DNA of 64,000 nt, from assembly GCF_000771745.2 (NCBI RefSeq), contig NZ_JPSL02000037.1:186001-250000 (forward strand), given 5' to 3'. The notes beneath the pieces were generated by a model, which ran no database searches, was not told where the DNA came from, and saw only the letters and a list, made by a program, of their open reading frames with translations. Below are positions 12,021 to 21,515 of the stretch, in pieces; the first letter of the stretch is position 1; each line of letters starts with the position of its first letter. Both the position numbers and the translations under genes were made by a program. The DNA comes from Thermus filiformis. GTDB taxonomy: Bacteria; Deinococcota; Deinococci; Deinococcales; Thermaceae.

Positions 12021-13334
12021 TCACCTCCAGAGGCTGACCCGGGGCACGGGCTTCTTCTCCTTGGCCAGGGCCAGGTACTGGTCCTTGAAGTGCTTAAGCG
12101 AGCCCCGCACCGGCCAGACCGCCGCGTCCGCCAGGGGGCAGAAGCTTCGCCCCTCGATGAGGTCCAGGAGGTTTTCCAGGTTCTCCACGTCCTCCTCCTC
12201 CCCCTGGCCGGTGCCGATCTTGGCGAAGAGGTTCACCATGAAGCCCGCCACCCCCTCCCGGCAGGGGGTGCACTTGCCGCAGGACTCGTGGGCGTAGAAC
12301 CGGGTCACGTTCCACATGGCGTCCACCATGCTCACCCGCTCCGGGATGAGGATGACCCCGCCCGTGCCCAGGAGGGACCCCTTGGCCTGGAGGCTCTCGT
12401 AGTCCATGGGGGTGTCCAGGACCTCATCGGTGAAGGGGAGGGGCGGGGTGGAGGAGCCCCCGGGGATGAGGGCCTGGATGGGCTCTAAGGGCCCTCCCGC
12501 CCAGTCGTAGATGAGCTCGCGGAAGGTGGTGCCCATGGGGAGCTCGTAGACCCCGGGGCGCTTCACGGGCCCCGAGACCTGGTAGAGCTTCATCCCCTTG
12601 GACCGCTCCGTGCCCATCTGGGCGAACCAGTCCGCCCCCCGTTCCAGGATGGGGACCACGGAGGCCAGGGTCTCCACGTTGTTGATGGTGGTGGGCTTCC
12701 CCCAAAGCCCCGCCTGGGCTGGGAAGGGGGGCTTGAGCCGGGGGTTGGCCCTGAGGCCCTCGAGGGAGTTCATCAGGGCCGTTTCCTCCCCGCAGATGTA
12801 GGCCCCCGCCCCCCGGTGGACGTAGAGGCGGAAGCTGAACCCGCTTCCGAAGAGGTCGTCCCCCAGGTAGCCCCGGGCCTGGGCCTCCCGGATCGCCGCC
12901 ACCAGCCGGTCGTAGGCCCGGCGGTACTCCCCCCGGACGTAGATGTAGCCCACCGTGGCCCGGATGGCGTACCCGGCGAGGATCATCCCCTCGATGAGGA
13001 GGTGGGGGACGTCCTCCAGGATGTAGCGGTCCTTGAAGCTCCCGGGCTCGGACTCATCGGCGTTGCAGATGAGGTAGTGCTGCTTCCCGTCCTTGGGCAT
13101 GAAGCTCCACTTGAGCCCGGTGGGGAAGCCCGCCCCGCCCCGGCCCCGTAGGCCGGAGCGCTTCACCTCCTCGATGACCTCGTCCGGGGTCTTCTCCTTG
13201 AGGACCCGCCTGGCGGTCTCGTACCCCCCGTGCCGGAGGTAGTAGTCCAAGGTCCAGCTCCCCTCCTTCCCCACGTGGGCGTAGAGGGTCCTTTCAAACC
13301 GGGGGTCGTGGCCCGAAACGATGGGTCCCGTCAT
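12021..13334 (-). CDS. nuoF: NADH-quinone oxidoreductase subunit F (Nqo1)
   Basis: This subunit binds NADH and FMN and carries cluster N3. The 437-residue protein has the FMN/NADH loop [10 protein letters not shown] and [13 protein letters not shown], and N3 ligands in [12 protein letters not shown] plus the later [10 protein letters not shown] cysteine. The ATG at 13334 ([20 protein letters not shown]) overlaps the nuoE stop as ATGA; the upstream in-frame extension has no support. Confidence 0.96.
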   Translation of the reverse strand: MTGPIVSGHDPRFERTLYAHVGKEGSWTLDYYLRHGGYETARRVLKEKTPDEVIEEVKRSGLRGRGGAGFPTGLKWSFMPKDGKQHYLICNADESEPGSFKDRYILEDVPHLLIEGMILAGYAIRATVGYIYVRGEYRRAYDRLVAAIREAQARGYLGDDLFGSGFSFRLYVHRGAGAYICGEETALMNSLEGLRANPRLKPPFPAQAGLWGKPTTINNVETLASVVPILERGADWFAQMGTERSKGMKLYQVSGPVKRPGVYELPMGTTFRELIYDWAGGPLEPIQALIPGGSSTPPLPFTDEVLDTPMDYESLQAKGSLLGTGGVILIPERVSMVDAMWNVTRFYAHESCGKCTPCREGVAGFMVNLFAKIGTGQGEEEDVENLENLLDLIEGRSFCPLADAAVWPVRGSLKHFKDQYLALAKEKKPVPRVSLWR

Positions 13335-13876
13335 ACCTCCACCTCGTGCACGTGGTGGCCGCATTTGCCGGGAAGCTCTATCTCCTCAAGCCGCTTCCCC
13401 GCCTTAAGGCCCTCCAAAAGGGCCTCGAGCCTCGCCCGGGTCACGCACTCCACGTAGGGCTCGTCGTTCACCTGGACCACGGGGGCGGTGTGGCAGCTTC
13501 CCAGGCACTCCACCTTCTGCACGCTGAAAAGCCCGTCGGGCGTCACCTCCCCCGGGCCGATCCCCAGGGTCTCGGTGAGGTGGTCCCAGAGCTCGTCCGC
13601 CCCCGCGAGCTTGCAGGAGAGGGTGGCGCAGACCTGGAGGTGGTACTTCCCGGTGGGGACGAACTGGTAGTAGCTGTAGAAGCTCGCCACCCCCATGACC
13701 TCGGTGGGGGTGGTGCCCACCAGGCGCGCGATCTCCTCCACCCGCTCGGGCCGGATCCAGCCCTCCTCCTGCTGCACCCGCCTGAGGAGGGGCATGATGG
13801 CCGAGCGGCGCCCCTCGGGCGGGTACTGGCTGAAGACCTCCCGCAAGAACTCCTCCTTGTCGTCAAAGAAGCCCAT
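13331..13876 (-). CDS. nuoE: NADH-quinone oxidoreductase subunit E (Nqo2)
   Basis: A thioredoxin-like subunit that binds [2Fe-2S] cluster N1a. The ligands are Cys83, Cys88, Cys124 and Cys128, in QVCATLSC and KVECLGSC, at the same numbers as I recall for Thermus Nqo2. The protein has 181 residues and starts with ATG eight bases after the nuoD stop. The His-rich end ([12 protein letters not shown]) contains one further Cys. Confidence 0.96.
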   Translation of the reverse strand: MGFFDDKEEFLREVFSQYPPEGRRSAIMPLLRRVQQEEGWIRPERVEEIARLVGTTPTEVMGVASFYSYYQFVPTGKYHLQVCATLSCKLAGADELWDHLTETLGIGPGEVTPDGLFSVQKVECLGSCHTAPVVQVNDEPYVECVTRARLEALLEGLKAGKRLEEIELPGKCGHHVHEVEV

Positions 13877-13884
13877 CCTTCCTC

Positions 13885-15090
13885 CTATCGGTCCACGTCC
13901 CCCATCACGGGGTCCAGGCTGGCGATGATGGCCACCATGTCCGCCACCTGCTCCCCTTTGGCGGCGTAGGGGAGGCTTTGCAGGTTCACGAAGCTGGGTG
14001 CGCGCACCTTGACCCGGTAGGGCATGGAGCCGCCATCGGAGACGATGTAGTAGCCGAGCTCCCCCCGGGCCGACTCCGTGGGCACGTAGACCTCGCCCTT
14101 GGGCGGGTGGAAGCCCTCGGTGTAGTGCTTGAAGTGGTAGATGACCGCCTCCATGGAGGTCTCCAGGAGGGGCCTGGGGGGTGGGGTGATCTGGGGGTTG
14201 GGGTCGCGGACCGGCCCCGGTTCCAGGCGCTCCAGGGCCTGCTGGATGATCCGGACGCTCTCCCGCATCTCCCGGATGCGGACGAGCATCCGGTCAAACA
14301 CGTCCCCCTGCTCCCCCAGGGGTACGTCAAAGGTGTAGGTCTCGTACCCCGCGTAGGGGTAGGCCTTGCGCACGTCGTAGTTCACCCCGCTCGCCCGCAA
14401 GGACCCTCCCGTGAGGCCCAGGTGGATGGCCACCTCGGCCGGGATCACCCCCACGCCCCGGGCCCGCTCGTAGAAGATGGGGCTTTCCGCGAAGAGGGCC
14501 TCGTACTCGTCTATGCGCTTGGGTAGGACCTGGAGGAGCTTCTTGAGCTCGGGGACGAACTCCTCGGGCAGGTCCTCCTTGACCCCGCCGATGCGGATGT
14601 AGTTGTGGTGGAAGCGCTGGCCCGTGACCCACTCAAACAGGTCCAGGATGGCCTCCCGCTCCCGGAAGGCGTAGAAGAAGGGGGTGAGGGCCCCGAGGTC
14701 CAGAAGCCCCGTGCCCAGGAAGACCAGGTGGCTGGCCAGGCGGGAGAGCTCGTTGAGGATCACCCGGATCACCTGGGCCCGGGGCGGGACCACCGCCCCC
14801 ACCAGCTTCTCCACCGCCAGGGCGTAGGCCAGGTCGTGGGCGAAGGAGTGGAGGTAGTCCATCCGGGGGGTGTAGGTGATGTTCTGGAGGTAGGTCCGGT
14901 TCTCCATCGTCTTCTCAAACCCCGTGTGGAGGTAGCCGATGTGGGGGACCAGGTCCAGAACCTCCTCCCCGGAGAGGGTGACCACCACCCGCAAGACCCC
15001 GTGGGTGGAAGGGTGCTGCGGGCCCACGTTGAGGGTCATCACCTCGGTGCGCAGCTCCCGAGGCTCTTCCAAAAGCTCTTTCTCGCTCAT
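13885..15090 (-). CDS. nuoD: NADH-quinone oxidoreductase subunit D (Nqo4)
   Basis: This 401-residue peripheral-arm subunit forms the quinone site with NuoB. The quinone-site His is in [14 protein letters not shown], followed by [20 protein letters not shown]. It ends in [11 protein letters not shown], as the Thermus protein does. The N-terminus is about eight residues shorter than the recalled Nqo4. ATGA overlap with nuoC. Confidence 0.95.
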   Translation of the reverse strand: MSEKELLEEPRELRTEVMTLNVGPQHPSTHGVLRVVVTLSGEEVLDLVPHIGYLHTGFEKTMENRTYLQNITYTPRMDYLHSFAHDLAYALAVEKLVGAVVPPRAQVIRVILNELSRLASHLVFLGTGLLDLGALTPFFYAFREREAILDLFEWVTGQRFHHNYIRIGGVKEDLPEEFVPELKKLLQVLPKRIDEYEALFAESPIFYERARGVGVIPAEVAIHLGLTGGSLRASGVNYDVRKAYPYAGYETYTFDVPLGEQGDVFDRMLVRIREMRESVRIIQQALERLEPGPVRDPNPQITPPPRPLLETSMEAVIYHFKHYTEGFHPPKGEVYVPTESARGELGYYIVSDGGSMPYRVKVRAPSFVNLQSLPYAAKGEQVADMVAIIASLDPVMGDVDR

Positions 15091-15707
15091 CGCCCCTCCT
15101 TCATCTTCTGGAGGTCAGCCCAAAGCGACCGGTACCCCTTGCGGCTCCCGCCCCGGTACAGGGTCATCCCCGGGCTCTTGCCGGTCAGGCCGGCCCGGAA
15201 CTCGGCCGGCACGATGAACCGCCCCTCCCGGAAGAGGGTGGGGGTCTCGCCCAGGGGGAAGTCCTTGCGCAGGGGGTGGCCCTCGAGGTCCTCCGGGGTG
15301 AGGATCTTCCGGAGGTCGGGGTGGCCCTCAAAGACGATGCCGAAGAGGTCGTAGACCTCCCGCTCCAGGAAGTTGGCGCTCCCCCAGAGGTCGGTCACCG
15401 TGGGGAGCCTGGGGTCCTTCTCCGGCACCCAGACCCGGACGAAGAAACGGCTCCCGTCTCCGTCCTTGTAGCCGGGCAGGGAGACCAGCTCGTAGACCAC
15501 GGCGAACCGCTCGGGCCTGGGGTCGGGGTAGTCCAGGTAGTCTATGCCCACCACGTCCGCCAGGTAGTTGAACCCCAGCTCCTTGTAACGGGCCATTTGG
15601 GCCTTGAAGACCTCCCGGGGCAGGACCACCCAGAGGTTGCCCAGGCCGTTGTCCTCCACCTGGAACCCCTTCTGCCCCGCTTCTTCCAGCACCAGGCTCA
15701 GCCGCAT
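15087..15707 (-). CDS. nuoC: NADH-quinone oxidoreductase subunit C (Nqo5)
   Basis: A 206-residue peripheral-arm subunit with the 30-kDa signature [14 protein letters not shown] and [20 protein letters not shown]. The start is the ATG at 15707 ([14 protein letters not shown]), preceded by AAAGGGGG; the longer open frame reads back into nuoB and is not coding. It lies two bases after the nuoB stop. Confidence 0.95.
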   Translation of the reverse strand: MRLSLVLEEAGQKGFQVEDNGLGNLWVVLPREVFKAQMARYKELGFNYLADVVGIDYLDYPDPRPERFAVVYELVSLPGYKDGDGSRFFVRVWVPEKDPRLPTVTDLWGSANFLEREVYDLFGIVFEGHPDLRKILTPEDLEGHPLRKDFPLGETPTLFREGRFIVPAEFRAGLTGKSPGMTLYRGGSRKGYRSLWADLQKMKEGR

Positions 15708-15709
15708 CC

Positions 15710-16249
15710 CTACCCCCTTTTCCAGGCGGCCACAGGGGGCAGCTTCCGCCCCCCTTCGTCGTAGGCCTGGCCGCGCACCTTCTTCTGGAGCTGCATCACC
15801 GCGTAGATGAGGGCCTCGGGGCGCGGAGGGCAGCCGGGGACGTAGACGTCCACCGGGACCACGCTGTCCACGTTCTGGACGATGGCGTAGTTGTTGAACA
15901 TCCCCCCGGAGCTGGCGCAGGCCCCCATGGAGATCACCCACTTGGGGTCGGGCATCTGCTCCCAGACCCGCCGCATCACCGGGGCCATCTTCTTGGAGAG
16001 CCGCCCGGCCACGATCATCACGTCCGCCTGGCGGGGGCTCGCCCGGAAGACCTCGCTCCCGAAGCGGGCCAGGTCGTTCCGGGCATCCGTGGAGGCCATC
16101 ATCTCAATGGCGCAGCAGGCGAGGCCGAAGGTGGCGGGCCAAAGGGAGTTGCTCCTTCCCCAGGCCACCAGCTTCTCCAAGGTGGTGAAGAGGATCCCCT
16201 CCCTTTCTAGCTCCTGGACGTCCCGCTCAAAGAGGTCCTTCAGTGCCAC
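15710..16249 (-). CDS. nuoB: NADH-quinone oxidoreductase subunit B (Nqo6)
   Basis: This subunit carries cluster N2, the last iron-sulphur centre before quinone. Ligands Cys45, Cys46 ([11 protein letters not shown]), Cys111 (MGACASSGG) and Cys140 (VPGCPPRPE) are all present. The start is GTG at 16249 ([15 protein letters not shown]), which overlaps nuoA by 10 bases and has GGGGGTGAT upstream. That gives 179 residues. Confidence 0.96.
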   Translation of the reverse strand: MALKDLFERDVQELEREGILFTTLEKLVAWGRSNSLWPATFGLACCAIEMMASTDARNDLARFGSEVFRASPRQADVMIVAGRLSKKMAPVMRRVWEQMPDPKWVISMGACASSGGMFNNYAIVQNVDSVVPVDVYVPGCPPRPEALIYAVMQLQKKVRGQAYDEGGRKLPPVAAWKRG

Positions 16250-16599
16250 TTCATCACCCCCTTCCACCACTCGTAGAGGAAGCCCACGAAGAGGAGGAGG
16301 GTAAAGCCCACCATCCCCAGGAAGCCGTAGAGGCCCAGCCCCTTCGCGCTCACGGCGTAGGGCCAGAGGAAGGCCACCTCCACGTCAAAGAGGATGAAGA
16401 GCATGGCCACCACGTAGAAGTGGACGGGAAACCGCCTGACCTCCCCCGCGGGGTCGTTCCCGGACTCGTAGGGCATGAGCTTGGCCCGCCCCGGCTTCTT
16501 GGGGCCCAGAAGGGCCCCCACCAGGAGGGCCGCCACCCCGATGAAGAGGGCCGCCGCCAGATAGACCAGGATGTTCAGATACTCGGATATGGGCGCCAA
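16240..16599 (-). CDS. nuoA: NADH-quinone oxidoreductase subunit A (Nqo7)
   Basis: The first gene of the operon encodes a 119-residue, three-helix membrane subunit with [20 protein letters not shown] and the conserved acidic [19 protein letters not shown]. The open frame extends upstream, but a strong AAGGAGGTCACC precedes a TTG at 16599, and this start gives exactly the recalled Nqo7 length. I therefore call a TTG start. Confidence 0.92.
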   Translation of the reverse strand: MAPISEYLNILVYLAAALFIGVAALLVGALLGPKKPGRAKLMPYESGNDPAGEVRRFPVHFYVVAMLFILFDVEVAFLWPYAVSAKGLGLYGFLGMVGFTLLLFVGFLYEWWKGVMKWH

Positions 16600-16670
16600 G
16601 GTGACCTCCTTCGGGCATTCGTGCCCATCTTCACGAGCAAGGGGCAAGCCGCCCCTCACGCCGCCCCCAT

Positions 16671-16676
16671 CTTAAC
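16671..16676 (-). promoter_or_regulatory. Possible -10 of the nuo operon
   Basis: TAAGAT on the minus strand lies about 70 bp before the nuoA start. A TTGCCT 20 bases upstream of it is too far to be a convincing -35. Tentative. Confidence 0.25.
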
Positions 16677-16713
16677 ACCCACCTCTTGGCCTCGAGGCAA
16701 GACACCCTACACA

Positions 16714-16735
16714 CTACACCGGTTGGCCGGTGTAG
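16714..16735. repeat. 22-base hairpin upstream of nuoA
   Basis: CTACACCGG, a four-base loop, then CCGGTGTAG make a perfect 9-bp inverted repeat. It lies about 115 bp before nuoA in the rsmA-nuoA intergenic stretch. The half-sequence CTACACCG recurs at about 16763. It could be an operator or an RNA hairpin near the operon promoter; no T-run follows, so a terminator is unlikely. Confidence 0.5.
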
Positions 16736-16811
16736 TGGCTGGAGAAGGTTAAGAACCGCCTCTACACCGTTAAGCGGCTTCCTCGGGGCTGGGCGCCCTA
16801 GGCGGGGAGGC

Positions 16812-18169
<1,358 letters not shown>

Positions 18170-18209
18170 CTGCCCCGCACCCCCTCGTCCGCCTGGGGAT
18201 GGGGTGGCC

Positions 18210-18944
18210 TCATACTCGGCCCACCTCCAGGGCCACCTCCTCCCCCAGGGCCAGCTTCAGGTACTGCCCCAGGTCCAGGGCGTCTATGAGGGCCAGGCGT
18301 TCCTTGATCAGGACCCCCTCCTTCATGGGGGTGTGGCCGTAGACTCCGAACCGGTACCCCATCCGCTCCACGTAGTCCGGGGTCAGGAACCACCAGGTCT
18401 TGGGCTCGCTGCTGGCGTAAAAGAGCTCGTCGTAGCTTTGGAGCCAGGGGACGGGCCCCACGTGGGCGAAGTGAACCCCCGAAAGGACCAGCTCCCGGGG
18501 GAAGCCGGCCATCCAGGCCTTGAGGGCCTGGGGAAGCTCCAGCCCCCCCAGCTCCGGGTGGAACTCCTTGTGGGCGAGGTGGCGGTTGCCCAAAAGCGGC
18601 GCCCCCCTCACCACTGCCTCGTCGTGGTTACCCAGGAGGATGGTGACCTGGCCCTGGGCCTCCTCCTGAAACCGCTTCAGCCGGAAGAGCTCCCGGATCT
18701 GGGCCCGGGCCGCAGCCTGGAGGTGGTGGGGGTTTTCCGGGTCAAACAGGGTGAAGCCGGTGAGGAGCTGGTAGTCCTCCAGGGTCTTGGGGTGGACCAG
18801 GTCCCCCAGGAGGACCACCCGGAGCCTCCCCGAGAGGACCTCCTCCGTGGGCCTCAGGTCCGGCGTGGCCGCCCCTTCCTTCCTCAGGATCCGCCAGAGG
18901 GTGGGGAAGAGGGCATGGAGGTCGCCCAGGGCCAGGACCCTCAT
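18210..18944 (-). CDS. Calcineurin-like metallophosphatase
   Basis: A 244-residue protein of the calcineurin-like phosphoesterase superfamily. The di-metal motifs appear in order: GDLH (residues 7-10), GDLVHP (about 47), GNHDE (about 104) and, near the end, YGHTPMKEGV. Sequence between the motifs (DPENPHHLQAAARAQIRELF) is unusual, and the substrate is unknown. Its ATG overlaps the stop of the Rad52-like gene as ATGA, so the two are translated together and may act in one process, perhaps nucleic-acid end processing; that is inference. Confidence 0.8.
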   Translation of the reverse strand: MRVLALGDLHALFPTLWRILRKEGAATPDLRPTEEVLSGRLRVVLLGDLVHPKTLEDYQLLTGFTLFDPENPHHLQAAARAQIRELFRLKRFQEEAQGQVTILLGNHDEAVVRGAPLLGNRHLAHKEFHPELGGLELPQALKAWMAGFPRELVLSGVHFAHVGPVPWLQSYDELFYASSEPKTWWFLTPDYVERMGYRFGVYGHTPMKEGVLIKERLALIDALDLGQYLKLALGEEVALEVGRV

Positions 18945-19558
18945 GCCTTCTTCTTGAGGAGGTCGCGCAGCTCCCCGTAGAGGCGCTTCGTCTCCTCGGG
19001 CGTGCTCCCGTAGCCCTTGTAGCGGATGAGGATCTGGGCCACCTCCTTCCCCCGCCCCTCCTCCTTGAGCCGCTCCACCAGCCGGTCTATGAGCCGGTGG
19101 GCCTCCGGCTTCTCCTCTTCCTCCGCCGGGGCCGCCTCGAGGCGGGGCGGGGTGAACCGGCCCGTCTGGGGATCGTGGTCCACCCACTGCTTCTCCAGCC
19201 GGTAGAGGTGCCGTCCGATCCCGAACTTGACCGCCGCCCGCTTCAGGGCGTCGGAGAAGGCGGCCTTCAGGGAGTCCCCCTCCCCCACGTCCTCCTTGGT
19301 GACCCCGTAGACGGTGAGGCGGCACTTCACCTCGCAAAGCCTAGGCCGGTCCGGGCCTTCTTCCCGCAGGTGGAGGACCTCGTACTGGTCGCTCCAGTTC
19401 TCCGGTCCCACCACCTGGTCCAGCCGGTCCAGGACGCTTCTGGCGTCTATGTAGGGCACCACCAGGGCCCGGGTCTTGTCCTTGGAAAGGGCCTCAATCC
19501 GCCACTGCACCTCGGAGGGCGGAAAGGGCTCGGCGAGCCTGCGCCAGACTTCCTCCAT
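18941..19558 (-). CDS. Rad52/DdrA-like single-strand annealing protein
   Basis: This 205-residue protein resembles the Rad52/Rad22 family that includes DdrA of Deinococcus, which protects DNA 3' ends. The diagnostic block is GEGDSLKAAFSDALKRAAVK followed by FGIGRHLYRLEKQWVD (residues 94-130), with the N-terminal YIDARSVLDRLDQVVGPENW. A charged linker (AEEEEKPEAHRLIDRLVERL) leads to a helical tail. A TAAACT box six bases before the ATG suggests a leaderless transcript. It is the first gene of a two-gene unit with the metallophosphatase. Confidence 0.85.
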   Translation of the reverse strand: MEEVWRRLAEPFPPSEVQWRIEALSKDKTRALVVPYIDARSVLDRLDQVVGPENWSDQYEVLHLREEGPDRPRLCEVKCRLTVYGVTKEDVGEGDSLKAAFSDALKRAAVKFGIGRHLYRLEKQWVDHDPQTGRFTPPRLEAAPAEEEEKPEAHRLIDRLVERLKEEGRGKEVAQILIRYKGYGSTPEETKRLYGELRDLLKKKA

Positions 19559-19564
19559 ACCCCC

Positions 19565-19570
19565 AGTTTA
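19565..19570 (-). promoter_or_regulatory. -10 box of the leaderless ddrA-like promoter
   Basis: TAAACT on the minus strand is exactly six bases upstream of the ATG at 19558. TTTAGG at 19588-19593 is a weak -35 at 17-base spacing. Confidence 0.45.
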
Positions 19571-19647
19571 CGCCCCCTTGCCCTTTTCCTAAAGGGGCTT
19601 GGCCCTCCTCTCACCCTCCTGCCAGGGGGGCGGGGTACCCTGGGGGC

Positions 19648-19992
19648 ATGAAGAGGATGTACGCCCTTTTGGCCCTGGCGGCCTCGGCTTTGGCCCTCGA
19701 GGTGGGTCCCATCCGGGTGAGCGCCGAGCTCACCTTCCGCCTCTTCCCAGAGCTGGTGGTGGTGGAGAGGGTGCCCGAGCCCGCGGGGATCGTGGTGGTC
19801 TACCAGGGAAGCCGGGCGGAGGCGGTCTTCCGCTTCCACGACCAGGACCTGAGGGCCCGGGGCTGGCAGCGGGTCCGGTACGAGGTCAAGAAGAACGAGT
19901 GGAAGGCGGAGTACCGGAAGGGCCGGGCTAAGGCCAGCCTGAGCGTTAAGGACAAGAAGGGCCGGATCGAGGTCCGCCTCAAGGAGGACTAG
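19648..19992 (+). CDS. Small exported protein of unknown function
   Basis: A 114-residue protein with an N-terminal signal peptide (MKRMYALLALAASALALEVG, cleavage probably after ALA). The mature part alternates beta-like segments and is basic towards the C-terminus (KKNEWKAEYRKGRAKASLSV). I do not recognise the family. A TACCCT box six bases before the ATG suggests leaderless expression; it diverges from the Rad52-like gene. Confidence 0.7.
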   Translation: MKRMYALLALAASALALEVGPIRVSAELTFRLFPELVVVERVPEPAGIVVVYQGSRAEAVFRFHDQDLRARGWQRVRYEVKKNEWKAEYRKGRAKASLSVKDKKGRIEVRLKED

Positions 19993-20019
19993 ACAAGCCC
20001 CGTCCCCTTCCCTTACCAT
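19990..20019 (+). promoter_or_regulatory. Promoter of tRNA-Ala
   Basis: TAGACA at 19990-19995 and TACCAT at 20014-20019 are separated by 18 bases. Transcription would start about six bases before the mature tRNA. The -35 overlaps the stop of the preceding gene. Confidence 0.45.
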
Positions 20020-20031
20020 GGGGTTCGGCCT

Positions 20032-20107
20032 GGGGCCGTGGCGCAGCTGGGAGCGCGCCTGAATCGCACTCAGGAGGTCACGGGTTCGAATCCCGTCGGC
20101 TCCACCA
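20032..20107 (+). tRNA. tRNA-Ala (anticodon CGC)
   Basis: The 76-base cloverleaf has acceptor arms GGGGCCG and CGGCTCC, including the G3-U70 pair that marks alanine tRNAs. The anticodon stem CCTGA/TCAGG holds the loop ATCGCAC with anticodon CGC, which reads GCG codons. The T arm is ACGGG-TTCGAAT-CCCGT, and the CCA end is encoded. It is a single tRNA with its own promoter and terminator. Confidence 0.95.
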
Positions 20108-20112
20108 GGAAG

Positions 20113-20143
20113 CCCCCCGGACGAGTCCGGGGGGCGGTTTTTT
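20113..20143 (+). terminator. Terminator after tRNA-Ala
   Basis: A 10-bp stem CCCCCCGGAC / GTCCGGGGGG at 20113-20134 is followed by CGG and six T residues. It separates the tRNA from the convergent lipoprotein gene. Confidence 0.88.
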
Positions 20144-20149
20144 CTCCGT

Positions 20150-21445
20150 CTAGCGGCCCGTGGAGGAGTTGGGGTTGAGGCCGGGCTCGAGCAGGACGGC
20201 CTGGGTCTTGAGCTGGGCGGGGGCCACGTAGTCCAAGGGGAGCGGCGTGGGGTCAATGGTGGCCACGGCGGAGAGGACCTTGGTGTTGGTGGAGTCGTAG
20301 TAGAGCGGGTAGTCGTTGGGGCCAGGGACCAGAACCGAGGAGCAGGCGATGGTTACGTTGGTCATTCCCTGGGTGATCTGGTGGGGCCTGAGGGAGGCCT
20401 GGGGCAGGGTGACATAGCCGCAGTCCACTGCTTGGCCGGTGTTCGTCATCACCGCCCCCATCTTGCCCAGGAAGTCGTTTTCCAGGGTGATGGCGTCGTA
20501 GTAGCCCTGCCACTCCCCGACGAAGACCAGCCGGCCGCCTTCGGAGGCAAACTGCTTGAACACGTTGATCTCCGCGTTGGTGAAGGTCTGCCGGGGGTTC
20601 CACAGGAAGACCACCTTCACCTCGGGGGCCAGGTTGGTGATGGAGCCCTGGGTGGAGTTCAGCTCCTCTATGGTGAACCCCTCTCCCTGGATGACGCTCC
20701 GCATGGTGGCGAGCCTTGCGTCGCTGCAACCCGAATAATAATCGGCCCCGCACGTGGAGTTCCGGCCCCGGTCAAAGAGGACCTTGGTCCCGGCGTTCCT
20801 GGGGCCCGAGGTGGTGTAGTTCACCAGGTTCTTCACCATGAGGACGTTGTTGGGGTTGGCCATGCCCGTGTTGTCAAAGGGGTTGATGTCGTTGAAGACC
20901 ACGATGTCCTTCCCGGGCGGGGGCGGGGCCTTCTCGCAGGGCTGGACGGTGAACTTCACGTACTTGCCCTCGCTCCAGCCCTCGGCGAAGCCGTAGGTGG
21001 GGGTGGAGAGGAAGGCGTGGGCGGCGATGTAGAGGTCGGTGCCCGAGGTGGCGGGAAAGTCCCCCAGGGCGAAGGCGTAGGTGAACTGGCCCACATAGGG
21101 GTCGTGCTGGGCCTGGGCCGGGAAGGCCCACCAGTTGCTTCCGCCGGCGGCCAGGGCTGCATTGACCTGGCTGGCGGTGAGCTGCCAGCTGCCTTGGGCC
21201 TCGAGGCGGACGAAGAGGGTGGTCTGGGTGTTCCAGACCCGTACCGTGCCCACCTGGCCCTGACGGGCGTCCTTCAGGGCGTAGACGCCCACCTGGCCGC
21301 AAGCCTGAGCGGGGTCGCCCCCGCCGTCCTCCCTAGGCGGGGGGGTGACCATGGTGGGGTTGGTGGTGCCCGAGGGGCTCGAGCACGCCGCAAGCCCGGC
21401 CGCCAACAGGACGGCCCCGTACCGAATGCCCTTGCCAATATTCAT
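20150..21445 (-). CDS. Predicted lipoprotein of unknown function
   Basis: A 431-residue protein starting MNIGKGIRYGAVLLAAGLAACSS, a lipoprotein signal with LAAC lipobox. AAAGGAGGG lies just before the ATG at 21445; the upstream frame is not needed. An N-terminal beta-rich region (to about residue 185) is followed by a proline linker and a region resembling a glutamine-amidotransferase-like fold (KVVFLWNPRQTFTNAEINVF, then EGGRLVFVGEWQGY). No catalytic Cys-His pair is evident. It is presumably anchored at the cell surface; the function is unknown. Confidence 0.75.
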   Translation of the reverse strand: MNIGKGIRYGAVLLAAGLAACSSPSGTTNPTMVTPPPREDGGGDPAQACGQVGVYALKDARQGQVGTVRVWNTQTTLFVRLEAQGSWQLTASQVNAALAAGGSNWWAFPAQAQHDPYVGQFTYAFALGDFPATSGTDLYIAAHAFLSTPTYGFAEGWSEGKYVKFTVQPCEKAPPPPGKDIVVFNDINPFDNTGMANPNNVLMVKNLVNYTTSGPRNAGTKVLFDRGRNSTCGADYYSGCSDARLATMRSVIQGEGFTIEELNSTQGSITNLAPEVKVVFLWNPRQTFTNAEINVFKQFASEGGRLVFVGEWQGYYDAITLENDFLGKMGAVMTNTGQAVDCGYVTLPQASLRPHQITQGMTNVTIACSSVLVPGPNDYPLYYDSTNTKVLSAVATIDPTPLPLDYVAPAQLKTQAVLLEPGLNPNSSTGR

Positions 21446-21515
21446 AGCAATCCCTCCTTTAGCCTGGTCCAATGGGGACCAAGCCAAGGGTAGCAAAAGG
21501 GGCGTTACTGGAGCG

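Noticed and set aside
9787-12297. An 836-codon plus-strand open frame opposite nuoG
   Set aside because: It is a shadow of nuoG and nuoF: rich in His, Gly, Pro and Leu with no domains, while the minus strand encodes conserved complex I subunits.
16714-16735. Terminator after rsmA or before nuoA
   Set aside because: The perfect hairpin has no T-run on either strand.
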